A program made the position numbers and the translations under genes. A stretch of 64,000 bases of DNA from Methanobacterium sp. (lineage in GTDB: Archaea; Methanobacteriota; Methanobacteria; Methanobacteriales; Methanobacteriaceae): contig JASEIM010000012.1 in NCBI GenBank assembly GCA_030017655.1, positions 1 to 64,000 of the forward strand, written 5' to 3'. Numbering within the stretch: the first letter of the stretch is position 1; the number at the start of each line of letters is the position of its first letter. This document shows positions 8,751 to 16,323 of the stretch, piece after piece. Under the pieces are notes generated by a model, which did not search any database, was not told the DNA's origin, and was given only the letters and a program-made list of their open reading frames with translations.

Positions 8751-9296
8751 TTGTCGAACGTAGAAATCAAAGTTGAAAATATTGTGGCTTCCGCAGCTTT
8801 TGGAAAGTCAATAGAGCTTCCTAAGGTAGCACCAGCGCTTGAAGGCGTTGAATTTAATTCAGAAAATTTCCCAGGACTAATTTATAAACTTAAAGAGCCT
8901 AAAACAGCTGCTCTTATATTTGGATCAGGAAAATTAGTATGTACAGGAGCTAAATCCATAAAAGATTCAATTAAAGCTATAAACATTACTGTGGATAAGA
9001 TGAGAACGCTGGATCCAGAGATACCTAAAGAATTTGAAGTTAAAGTACAGAACATAGTGGCTTCAGCAAACCTTGGAAAAACTTTAAATCTTGAAGCGGT
9101 TGCTTTAGATTTAGAAAACACAGAATATGAACCAGAACAATTCCCTGGTTTAGTTTACAGACTAGAAGATCCTAAAGTTGTATTATTATTGTTTGGATCT
9201 GGAAAAGTAGTATGTACAGGCGCAAAAACAATTGAAGACGCTCAACTTGGTGTAGAAAAAACCAAGGAACGATTAGGAGAACTGGATTTAATATAA
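8751..9296 (+). CDS. tbp: TATA-box-binding protein
   Basis: General archaeal transcription factor that binds and bends promoter TATA boxes and recruits TFB and RNA polymerase. The 181-residue protein is two direct repeats: VENIVASAAFGK...FPGLIYKL...LIFGSGKLVCTGAKS and VQNIVASANLGK...FPGLVYRL...LLFGSGKVVCTGAKT, the classic saddle. The frame is open to ATG 8718, but TTG 8751 follows GGAGGAA at the correct distance and gives the usual family N-terminus. The phosphoserine phosphatase gene follows after 33 bases. Confidence 0.97.
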   Translation: MSNVEIKVENIVASAAFGKSIELPKVAPALEGVEFNSENFPGLIYKLKEPKTAALIFGSGKLVCTGAKSIKDSIKAINITVDKMRTLDPEIPKEFEVKVQNIVASANLGKTLNLEAVALDLENTEYEPEQFPGLVYRLEDPKVVLLLFGSGKVVCTGAKTIEDAQLGVEKTKERLGELDLI

Positions 9297-9329
9297 TCCT
9301 CCAATATTTGATTTAATATCGGTGATCTT

Positions 9330-10814
9330 TTGATTAAACTTATAGCCTTTGATCTAGATAATGTCCTTATAGACGGTGAAGCCATAGACGAAATTGGCAA
9401 CATAGTAGGAATCCAAAAAGAAATAGCAGAAATAACAAAAAAAGCCATGGAAGGAGAAATTGACTTCGAAACTGCAATTAAAGAAAGGGTAGCCTTACTT
9501 AAAGGAACTTCAGTGGATAGCATTAAAGAAGTTGTTCAAGGTATTCCATTGATGGAAGGAGCTGAAGAAACCATTAAAGAACTTAAAAAAAGAGGCTACA
9601 AAATTGCAACAATAAGCGGTAGTTTTGAAGTAATTGCAAATCGTTTGAAAGAAGAATTAGATCTTGATTATGCTTTTTCAAATGTTCTCCATGAAGAAGA
9701 TGGAGTTTTAACAGGTGAGGTCAGTGGACCTCTTGTAGAAGGATCTAAAGCAGATGTGTTAAATAAAATTCTTAAACTCGAAAAAATATCTGCTGATGAA
9801 TGTGCTGCGGTTGGTGATGGTGCAAATGATATTTCCATGCTTGAACTGGCTGAATTAGGAATAGCTTTTAATGCAAAACCTGTTTTAATAGAAATGGCAG
9901 ATATTGTAATTGAAAAAAGGGATTTAAGAGAACTTTTACCATACTTTGAAGAAGATGCTCTTGATGAATTTTCTAAATCTATTGAAGCTGAAGGAAGCTT
10001 CGATAAACTCCTTGATCAAAAAAGAAAATGCGAAAAAAAGCTTAAAGAACTTACCAAAATTCGTGATGACCTTAATGCTGAAGCAAATACACAAAGAGAG
10101 TTGAGAAATAGTTTAAATGCAAGTATTAAAGAAAATCTTAATTCTGCAATTGAATACAGAGATAAACGTGATGAAACAAACAAAGAAGTCAAAAAATACA
10201 AGAAACTGAGGGATTCAACTAATAATGAACTTAAAAAATTGGAATGGGCATCAGGCAAAAAAGACATGATCAACATTGAAAATGAGATAAAGAGACTTGA
10301 AAAAACCATAGAAACAAAGGTCCTTAATATAAGGAAGGAAAATGAACTGGTAAATAAAGTCACTGATTTAAGGAAAAAGCTTCAAGATATGAAGGAAGAT
10401 GAAAAAATCCAGAAAGAAGCCCTTGAACTCAAAGAATTGTCTGAATCATATCATGCTAAAGTAGTTGAGTTTTCTGATGAAGCCCAGGTCACTCATGAAA
10501 AGATGATTGAACATTTCAAGCAGATAGATGAAATAAGAAATGAAGCCGATGAAGCTCATAATAAGTTTATTGAAGCGAAAAATAAGGCATCAAAGAAACA
10601 TGATGAAGTAAAACAGGTTTTAGGTTACATTCGTAAGATTAATAAAAGATTGGACAAGGTTAAGTCCAAAAGACGGACTCATGAAAGCGAAGTAACAATG
10701 AAGAAGAATAAAGAAGAAAAAGAGCTTGCAGAAGACATATACCAGAAGTTTAAAGATGGTAAAAAGCTTAATACTGACGAGTTAATGCTTCTTCAAAAAC
10801 ATAATGTAATTTAA
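9330..10814 (+). CDS. serB: Phosphoserine phosphatase fused to a long coiled-coil domain
   Basis: Residues 1-215 are a HAD phosphatase: nucleophile motif DLDNVLIDGEA (D8, D10), SGSFE, and GDGANDISM with the metal Asp residues, as in SerB, which makes serine from phosphoserine. Residues about 225-494 are a very charged coiled coil with heptads (LDQKRKCEKKLKELTK, NKRLDKVKSKRR), ending in a small LNTDELMLLQKH motif. The usual archaeal SerB is about 210 residues, so the tail more than doubles it. TTG 9330 follows GGTGAT. DxDN instead of the common DxDG/S in motif I is notable; catalysis is inferred. Confidence 0.85.
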   Translation: MIKLIAFDLDNVLIDGEAIDEIGNIVGIQKEIAEITKKAMEGEIDFETAIKERVALLKGTSVDSIKEVVQGIPLMEGAEETIKELKKRGYKIATISGSFEVIANRLKEELDLDYAFSNVLHEEDGVLTGEVSGPLVEGSKADVLNKILKLEKISADECAAVGDGANDISMLELAELGIAFNAKPVLIEMADIVIEKRDLRELLPYFEEDALDEFSKSIEAEGSFDKLLDQKRKCEKKLKELTKIRDDLNAEANTQRELRNSLNASIKENLNSAIEYRDKRDETNKEVKKYKKLRDSTNNELKKLEWASGKKDMINIENEIKRLEKTIETKVLNIRKENELVNKVTDLRKKLQDMKEDEKIQKEALELKELSESYHAKVVEFSDEAQVTHEKMIEHFKQIDEIRNEADEAHNKFIEAKNKASKKHDEVKQVLGYIRKINKRLDKVKSKRRTHESEVTMKKNKEEKELAEDIYQKFKDGKKLNTDELMLLQKHNVI

Positions 10815-10823
10815 TTACATTAT
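10801..10823. terminator. Hairpin overlapping the serB stop codon
   Basis: ATAATGTAAT and ATTACATTAT form a perfect ten-base inverted repeat with loop TTA; the TAA stop lies in the loop side. T-rich sequence follows from about 10824. This suits a transcription terminator and is also one of several small-loop hairpins in the window. Confidence 0.5.
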
Positions 10824-10940
10824 ACTTATTTTTAATTTAATTACTTCATTTTATTTTTATACTGCTAATTCTTATACAGATAAAAGTAAATGGTTTAATT
10901 AATAATTATTTTAGATTGATTAAAGACTATTTTTAATAAT

Positions 10941-11165
10941 TTAATAAACTAGGGTATCCACAGGGGATTGAACGTCAATGGTTCTTGGATTTCGGCCCAT
11001 TTCCAGTATAAACTTATTTACACGGTCAATCATGTCAATATATACACTTTTTATGATTTTATAGTCTTCAACCATTATGTATACTGGCATTTCACCATTG
11101 AGCTTTTTATACTCTATTATTTCATTAACCATCTTTCTGTATTGTTTAAGTGTTAACCTCTCCAT
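10941..11165 (-). CDS. Small protein resembling pseudomurein-binding repeats
   Basis: 74 residues. Two similar halves (QYRKMVNEIIEYKKLNGEMP and MIDRVNKFILEMGRNPRT) match the helix-x-x-NG/GR-x-P pattern of the pseudomurein-binding repeat found in Methanobacteriales cell-wall proteins and pseudomurein endoisopeptidases. There is no signal peptide, so either it acts inside the cell, it is exported another way, or it is a fragment of a larger wall protein. ATG 11165 follows AGGCGA. The ORF immediately behind it belongs to an unrelated membrane protein. Confidence 0.6.
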   Translation of the reverse strand: MERLTLKQYRKMVNEIIEYKKLNGEMPVYIMVEDYKIIKSVYIDMIDRVNKFILEMGRNPRTIDVQSPVDTLVY

Positions 11166-11231
11166 CAAATCGCCTGGTTTTGTTTAACACTTTTTGATTC
11201 ATAATATTTAAATGATGAGGATATTTCATTA

Positions 11232-11993
11232 TTATTCTTGAAATATCACTTCTGCATCTGGATTGAATGGATTTGTTCTTAGCGAGAGAGAGAACATGTA
11301 AGGATAATTTTCCATCAAATGCTCCATATACTGCAGCCATTCTTTAATAATCAGGCTGTAAGCTCTTTCAACATCCCCTGCAAGATGTCTATAATCTGCT
11401 TCAGGAAGATCTGCAAGATCTTTTCTATTTTCAAGTTCTTCTGTTAAATGGAAAATTGCCCAGAGTAGATCTGTAAAAGAATCATGCTCAAGTAGATTTG
11501 GATTTCCAAGAAGGCGCAGCATAAATTCTCTTTTTTCAATCAGAAATTCTTTAAGATCTTGAAGGTAAATAATTGATTCTGGATTATTTTTACCAATATC
11601 AAGAGTGTAATCAAAATTTTTAATGACTTCACTTGCATCTAAGAAATCCTTTTTTTCCCATGAATCGCTCAGTATAAGATTTTTTCTGATTTTTTCAATA
11701 TCAGGGTCAAAGTCAGATATTCCGTTTATAACGGTGATACCTACTTCGCTGAAAAAGGATCCTATGACCATATTCAGCTTTTGCAGTAAATTTTTTTTCT
11801 CTCTTTCTCCTATTGCCCATTCTATAATTAAAACAACGAATAAGACTTCTAAGGGAACAAATGCCAGTTCAATGTCTAAATAAAACAGGGTATGTTCAAG
11901 ATCTCCAAAAAGTATGTAATTGGAAAAGTAAAGAATAAGTGATAGAACTACAAGTAATATTCCTAAACGAACTCGCCATCCAAGTTTTTTCAT
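11232..11993 (-). CDS. Membrane-anchored protein, unknown function
   Basis: 253 residues with two N-terminal membrane helices (about 9-27 and 40-62) followed by a soluble, mainly helical cytoplasmic domain (AIGEREKKNLLQKLNMVIG..., SDSWEKKDFLDASEVIKN). The C-terminal part contains Trp/His-rich LLWAIFHLTEELENR. A stretch of about 20 bases separates ATG 11993 from the cbiT end region, so it may be co-transcribed with the cofactor block. The family is not recognised; similar membrane-anchored helical proteins exist in other methanogens. Confidence 0.75.
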   Translation of the reverse strand: MKKLGWRVRLGILLVVLSLILYFSNYILFGDLEHTLFYLDIELAFVPLEVLFVVLIIEWAIGEREKKNLLQKLNMVIGSFFSEVGITVINGISDFDPDIEKIRKNLILSDSWEKKDFLDASEVIKNFDYTLDIGKNNPESIIYLQDLKEFLIEKREFMLRLLGNPNLLEHDSFTDLLWAIFHLTEELENRKDLADLPEADYRHLAGDVERAYSLIIKEWLQYMEHLMENYPYMFSLSLRTNPFNPDAEVIFQE

Positions 11994-12023
11994 TTAATTT
12001 CTCCTTTTAAATTGTAATTTATG

Positions 12024-12584
12024 TTACTTTTTAGCAGTTATGATTGTTATTGGATTATTCGCAATCATCATAGTGCCTCTATCTGTAATCTTTCCCTTTG
12101 AAATGGATACATTAATTATTTCGACAACCATATTGAGGTTTTTCAATGTTTCAATGGCTTCTGTCGGGGTTTCGAGCAGTATGGATGTTATTATGATCCG
12201 ACCATTTCTATTAAGTTTTTTGTATCCTTTTTCTATTATAGGGGATAAATCCCCTCCACTTCCCCCTATCATTAAAATATCCATGTTTTCAATATTTCTC
12301 AGGGCTTTAAGGGCATTTTTGTTTATAAGATTTACTTTTTCGGATAAATCATGTTTATTAAGGTTTTTTTCTGTTAAACGCAAAGCTTCTATGTTTTTAT
12401 CGATAGCATATACAATTTTTGCCCTTTTTGCAAATTCTACGGTTAATCCCCCAGTTCCGCAGCCAACATCTACCACTATATCCTCCTTGGATACTGCGGA
12501 TTTGCAGATTACAAGACATCTTATTTCTTCCTTTGTTGGCCCCGGAATATTCTCTTCTTTTATAAATTCATCATCTAAAATCAT
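12024..12584 (-). CDS. cbiT: Cobalt-precorrin methyltransferase/decarboxylase CbiT
   Basis: S-adenosylmethionine-dependent C15 methylation and decarboxylation in anaerobic cobamide synthesis, needed by methanogens for the corrinoid of the methyltransferase Mtr. The 186-residue protein has IPGPTKEEIR (the family-specific N-terminal motif), VDVGCGTGGLT (SAM motif I), AIDKN (motif II) and IGGSGGDLS. ATG 12584 is directly preceded by a second ATG-ATT-TAA, so the first codons are tandemly repeated with an immediate stop. Heads the downstream end of the UbiX-HD-MoaE-NadM run. Confidence 0.92.
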   Translation of the reverse strand: MILDDEFIKEENIPGPTKEEIRCLVICKSAVSKEDIVVDVGCGTGGLTVEFAKRAKIVYAIDKNIEALRLTEKNLNKHDLSEKVNLINKNALKALRNIENMDILMIGGSGGDLSPIIEKGYKKLNRNGRIIITSILLETPTEAIETLKNLNMVVEIINVSISKGKITDRGTMMIANNPITIITAKK

Positions 12585-12617
12585 TTAAATCATTCTGTTA
12601 TTTATTATAATTGTAAA

Positions 12618-13178
12618 TTATAGATTTTCGTCGTGCCATCGTTTGAATAGATGGTTGTCAATCTCCAGTACATCCAGTATTTTTCCTACAATAAAATTTA
12701 CCATTTCATCAATATTTGATGGTTTATGATAAAATGCAGGCATTGCAGGGAGAATAATGCCTCCTTCATTGCTTATTTTAAGCATATTTTCAAGATGAAT
12801 AGATCTAATTGGAGTTTCACGAGGTACAATAACTAATTTTCGTCTTTCCTTTAAAACCACATCTGCAGCTCTTGTTATGGCATTACTTGCATATCCATTT
12901 GCTATGGCCGAAATTGTTTTCATTGTAGATGGAACTATTACCATTGAACTATACCTGAATGAACCGCTGTTGATTGAAGCTGTTAAATCGTTAGATTCAT
13001 AATAAACAGTTGAATATTCTTTTAAATCGTCTTCAGTGATCCCAAGTTCATGTTCAAGAATTATTTTAGCGGGAGGTGTTATAACAAGGGCTGTTTCTTC
13101 ACCTAATTCATTTAAAACTTCAAGGAGCCTTACACCGTAAACTACTCCGCTTGCACCTGTAATTGCAATTACAATCAT
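12618..13178 (-). CDS. ubiX: UbiX-type flavin prenyltransferase
   Basis: Attaches a prenyl group to FMN to make prenylated FMN, the cofactor of UbiD decarboxylases. The 186-residue protein shows ITGASGVVYGVRLLE (FMN phosphate loop), NDLTASINSGSFRYSSMVI-type substrate loop and VPRETPIRSIHLENM, all typical of the family; length is normal. The frame opens at GTG 13187, but ATG 13178 follows GTGAT and gives the usual M-x-V-A-I-TGASG start. It lies between cbiT and the HD gene. Confidence 0.93.
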   Translation of the reverse strand: MIVIAITGASGVVYGVRLLEVLNELGEETALVITPPAKIILEHELGITEDDLKEYSTVYYESNDLTASINSGSFRYSSMVIVPSTMKTISAIANGYASNAITRAADVVLKERRKLVIVPRETPIRSIHLENMLKISNEGGIILPAMPAFYHKPSNIDEMVNFIVGKILDVLEIDNHLFKRWHDENL

Positions 13179-13211
13179 AATTATCACTTATATTATTCCA
13201 TTTGATGATGA

Positions 13212-14396
13212 TTACATCCAATCTTTAATGTTTTTTTGCATTGTTAATTCAATATAGCTATCAAAAGGAAAATTTGAAGCTTTTTCAGAGTATTCTTCAG
13301 GAATATAAATACATATGTCAGCATAATTAAATCGAACGTTTTTAAGAGCATTTACCAGACTTGATATTTCGCTTAACGTCACTTTTTCATCCCCAACTGA
13401 CACAAGAGTCCTCATTTCGTTGAAATAAGGATATTCTGGAATATCAATTATTGTATAATCCACAGGAGATCCTAAATCTTCAGCAATTTCAAGTTCAATT
13501 TTTTTTATTTTACTTTCTTTGATTCTGAAAACATCTTTGGGCTCTTCAAGGTCACTTAATTTAACAGAATAAACATTTTTAAATAAATCTCTGTTATCCA
13601 ATCTTCTAATAATATCATTTATTTTTCCAGTTTGAGATCTTGCAATTGAAATTATGTCTATATCATCGTATCGGTAAATTTTATCAAGGTCAATGATCTG
13701 TGATTCAAACATCCATTTCATGCATCTTCTAAACATGGAATTTATTATTCTTGTTGTATGGTGCTGATAAACACTCGGATACATCTGATATCTTGCGATC
13801 AGCGCTGATTCTGCGGCTTGAACTCCTTTAGGCCCTATAATAAGCATATCTTCAAGTTTCATTGAATGAATAAGTCTTTCGATATCAATGGTACCATATG
13901 CTACTCCAGTATAATATGAATCTCTTAAAAGGTAGTCCATTCTATCTGCATCAAGGTCTCCACTCATTATCTGGCCAAGCCTTCCCTTTCCATTAATCAA
14001 ATCTATTATTTCTTGAGCATCGAACTTTTCAGATAGAATATCAGCAATCTGAGTTTCTTTAATAACAGTAGATGTTAATTTTTCATGTGTAGTGTCCAGA
14101 ACTCCTTCTGATACATGTGAAAATGGTCCGTGTCCGGTATCATGTAAAAGTGCACATGCTCTAATCATTCTTTTTTCATAGTCTTTTAATCCAACACTAT
14201 CTGCTATTTTTGATGCAATATGCATTGTTCCAATTGAATGTTCAAAACGAGAGTGATTTGCACCAGGATAAACAAGGTTTGTAAATCCAAGCTGCTTAAC
14301 ACGTCTTAGCCGTTGAATCTGAGGAGTATCAGCTAATTTAATCTCAAATTCATCGAGATATAGATTTCCATGGACGCTATCCCGTATAATTTTCAA
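13212..14396 (-). CDS. HD-domain phosphohydrolase (dGTPase-like)
   Basis: 394 residues. H-x-n-HD-x-n-D signature: SRFEHSIGTMHIA, then LLHDTGHGPFSHVSE near residue 85, then DRMDYLLRDSYYTG near 170, as in SAMHD1/dGTPase-like nucleotide triphosphohydrolases. Substrate unknown; dNTP hydrolysis is the family precedent. The frame opens at TTG 14411, but TTG 14396 follows GGAGAGGGTGAT and gives MKIIRDSVHGNL, the usual start. It is embedded in a cofactor gene run. Confidence 0.88.
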   Translation of the reverse strand: MKIIRDSVHGNLYLDEFEIKLADTPQIQRLRRVKQLGFTNLVYPGANHSRFEHSIGTMHIASKIADSVGLKDYEKRMIRACALLHDTGHGPFSHVSEGVLDTTHEKLTSTVIKETQIADILSEKFDAQEIIDLINGKGRLGQIMSGDLDADRMDYLLRDSYYTGVAYGTIDIERLIHSMKLEDMLIIGPKGVQAAESALIARYQMYPSVYQHHTTRIINSMFRRCMKWMFESQIIDLDKIYRYDDIDIISIARSQTGKINDIIRRLDNRDLFKNVYSVKLSDLEEPKDVFRIKESKIKKIELEIAEDLGSPVDYTIIDIPEYPYFNEMRTLVSVGDEKVTLSEISSLVNALKNVRFNYADICIYIPEEYSEKASNFPFDSYIELTMQKNIKDWM

Positions 14397-14427
14397 AATC
14401 ACCCTCTCCAAACATTTTATTTAGGGT

Positions 14428-14865
14428 TTATCCGCCGGACAAAATTATATTTTTCCCATTATCTGTAAATTCTTCTTTTTTAAAGTCAAGTTCGTATTTT
14501 ATACGTTCTATTGACTCTTTTAAGGCATCTCTGGCCTCTTCTCTGTGTGCTCCAGCCACCACAACAAGAACTAATGAATCTCCTGTATAGAATTCGCCGA
14601 TGTAATGTACTGCTGCGATTTCTGCTACTCCATATTTGCTTTTAACATCTTCTATAATTTCAATGAGCTCTTTTTCTGTTTTTTCCATATCTGGAGTGCT
14701 CATAATTAATTTTTGAACCTGTTTATTTTCTTCTTTACCTCTTACAATACCTTCAAATGAGAATATAGCTCCGCATTCATCTATTTTAGGGTTTTTCTTT
14801 ATTTGGCTGATTAAATCGCATAATGTAATGTTTTCTTCGTCATTTTTTAAGATCTTGACGTTCAT
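14428..14865 (-). CDS. moaE: Molybdopterin synthase catalytic subunit MoaE
   Basis: Inserts sulfur from MoaD thiocarboxylate into precursor Z to form molybdopterin, needed for formylmethanofuran dehydrogenase. The 145-residue protein has GAIFSFEGIVRG, AAVHYIGEF and GAHREEARDALKESIERIK, the core MoaE motifs. The usual C-terminal PIWKKE motif is replaced by YELDFKKEEF, a divergence of the active-site loop worth noting. ATG 14865 follows AAAGGTGAT; the frame opens three codons earlier at GTG. The MoaE start and the NadM stop are five bases apart. Confidence 0.9.
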   Translation of the reverse strand: MNVKILKNDEENITLCDLISQIKKNPKIDECGAIFSFEGIVRGKEENKQVQKLIMSTPDMEKTEKELIEIIEDVKSKYGVAEIAAVHYIGEFYTGDSLVLVVVAGAHREEARDALKESIERIKYELDFKKEEFTDNGKNIILSGG

Positions 14866-14870
14866 AAAAA

Positions 14871-15425
14871 TCACCTTTGGTTAAATGTGTTGTTATCGAA
14901 ATTAATTTCAGATGTTTCTTTTTTGGAGAGATGTTTAATTCTTGAAACTCCTTCAATTTCAGTTATAACGTCTTTAACAGAATCTGGAACCAGTGATTCC
15001 CAATCTTCTTCTTCAAGTATTCTTCTCCTTACTTCGGTACCTGAATAGATTTCGCGATTGAATAAGGGAGGTTCAGTGACTTCGTATCCTGCTTCAATAA
15101 ATAGACGTTGAACCAATGGGTTTCCAGAATAAATATATCTAAATGGTGGTGTTAGCATCTTAATATGAGCTACCCAAATTGAATTACAGGCAACATCTTG
15201 AACAGGGATTATATAATACCGGGATGCAGGGATTCCATTTTCACTTAAGGCTTTTGAAAGCATCATGACCCTTTCTCCGGCTGTAAAGGGATCCTTTAAC
15301 GTATGACTTAGCTGAGCACTTCCAATACCTATTATTACTTCATCTACTTCTTTTAGAATGCTTTTTATCACCTGAAGATGTCCATTATGTACCGGCTGCA
15401 TTCTACCAACAAGTAATCCCCTCAA
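14871..15425 (-). CDS. nadM: Nicotinamide-nucleotide adenylyltransferase
   Basis: Makes NAD+ from NMN and ATP. Archaeal NadM type: GRMQPVHNGHLQVIKSIL carries the HxGH nucleotidyltransferase motif, with DPFTAGERVMML, YSGNPLVQRLF, and the C-terminal YSGTEVRRRIL equivalent to ISSTxxR. Start is either TTG 15425, which has GGTGAT at the proper distance and gives the family's M-RGLLVGRMQP, or ATG 15437; I prefer TTG. About 184 residues. First gene of the minus-strand run ending at cbiT. Confidence 0.93.
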   Translation of the reverse strand: MRGLLVGRMQPVHNGHLQVIKSILKEVDEVIIGIGSAQLSHTLKDPFTAGERVMMLSKALSENGIPASRYYIIPVQDVACNSIWVAHIKMLTPPFRYIYSGNPLVQRLFIEAGYEVTEPPLFNREIYSGTEVRRRILEEEDWESLVPDSVKDVITEIEGVSRIKHLSKKETSEINFDNNTFNQR

Positions 15426-15636
15426 ATTAATCACCATTTAATCATTTGATCTTTTTGTTTTAATATCTTTGTTTAAAATTAATGAACTTTTATGTTAAAA
15501 AAATTAAGCAGATCTTATATAAAATTATTTAAAAAAAATGTTAATTACTTTATCCCATCAAAAAAGAAATAATAGTAAATTTAAAAATAATTATTCTGAC
15601 ATTATGCATTAAATTCTTTCATTTAAAATATGAAAT

Positions 15637-15831
15637 TTATTTCATTTTTCCAATGGCTATACTTATGTCAATTGGTGAATTAAACTCCTTGTCAGGTACG
15701 TTTTCTAGAATGTCTAAAACATCATTATTAGCGTTATTGCTTTCTGCTTGCTTTAATAACTCCTGTTTACTTGCAGGAAATTTAATACCCTTAATATATT
15801 TTTCAACTTGTGCTGGACTTACTTTAACCAT
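15637..15831 (-). CDS. DUF2795 small protein
   Basis: 64 residues matching the DUF2795 pattern: YIKGIKFPASKQELLKQAES, NDVLDILENVPDKEFNSP and a closing I-S-x-A-I-G. The family is small, helical and of unknown function, and is widespread in bacteria and archaea, often near stress genes. ATG 15831 is preceded by GGAGGTGA (reverse strand of TCACCTCC at 15839-15846). Isolated between two AT-rich gaps. Confidence 0.85.
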   Translation of the reverse strand: MVKVSPAQVEKYIKGIKFPASKQELLKQAESNNANNDVLDILENVPDKEFNSPIDISIAIGKMK

Positions 15832-15847
15832 ATTGATTCACCTCCAT

Positions 15848-16323
15848 GTTTTGCAATCTCATGATGAGATAACTTCAATACATAAATACAGTAAATAACA
15901 CTTAGATTAAGGATAAAATCATGAAAGGCTTTTTTCGGGCCTTAATGAGTAAATAATGAAAATTTTTCTATTTTATTTTTCATTTTTTGAATGTTAGGAG
16001 ATAAATAATTTACTATCTTTTTAAGTAAAAGTATTAAAAACTTTGATTAATTCAAAAAATCAGGTTATATGAATAAGAAAAGGATAGAGAGGTATAAAAT
16101 CCCTCAGATATATTAGGGCATTGAAAAAACAGAATAAAATATACATAATTTTTCATGTTCCCGCTTCTACTGAAAAATAATGAATATTAATAAATAAAAA
16201 CAATTAATATTTTAAATTTATTCTTTAAATTGAAATCAAATTTTTTTGTCGAAAACCTTAATAAAATGAACTATAATAAATACACTTATTAAACTCAATT
16301 TTATTAAATAATGGTGATAATCA
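15848..16323. other. Long AT-rich intergenic region
   Basis: About 475 bases with no credible gene. AAAGGCTTTTTTCGGGCCTT (15926-15945) is an imperfect inverted repeat that may form a hairpin, followed by T-rich sequence (15961-15985). Several two- to fifteen-codon frames occur but none has both a ribosome site and protein-like composition. It must contain the promoters of the DUF2795 and AtwA genes. Confidence 0.5.

Noticed and set aside
11146..11340. Minus-strand 64-codon frame
   Set aside because: Overlaps both neighbouring genes in another frame and has no ribosome site or family pattern.
15926..15945. Hairpin in the gap before AtwA as a member of the start-copy family
   Set aside because: The stem is imperfect and no copy of a gene start lies beside it.
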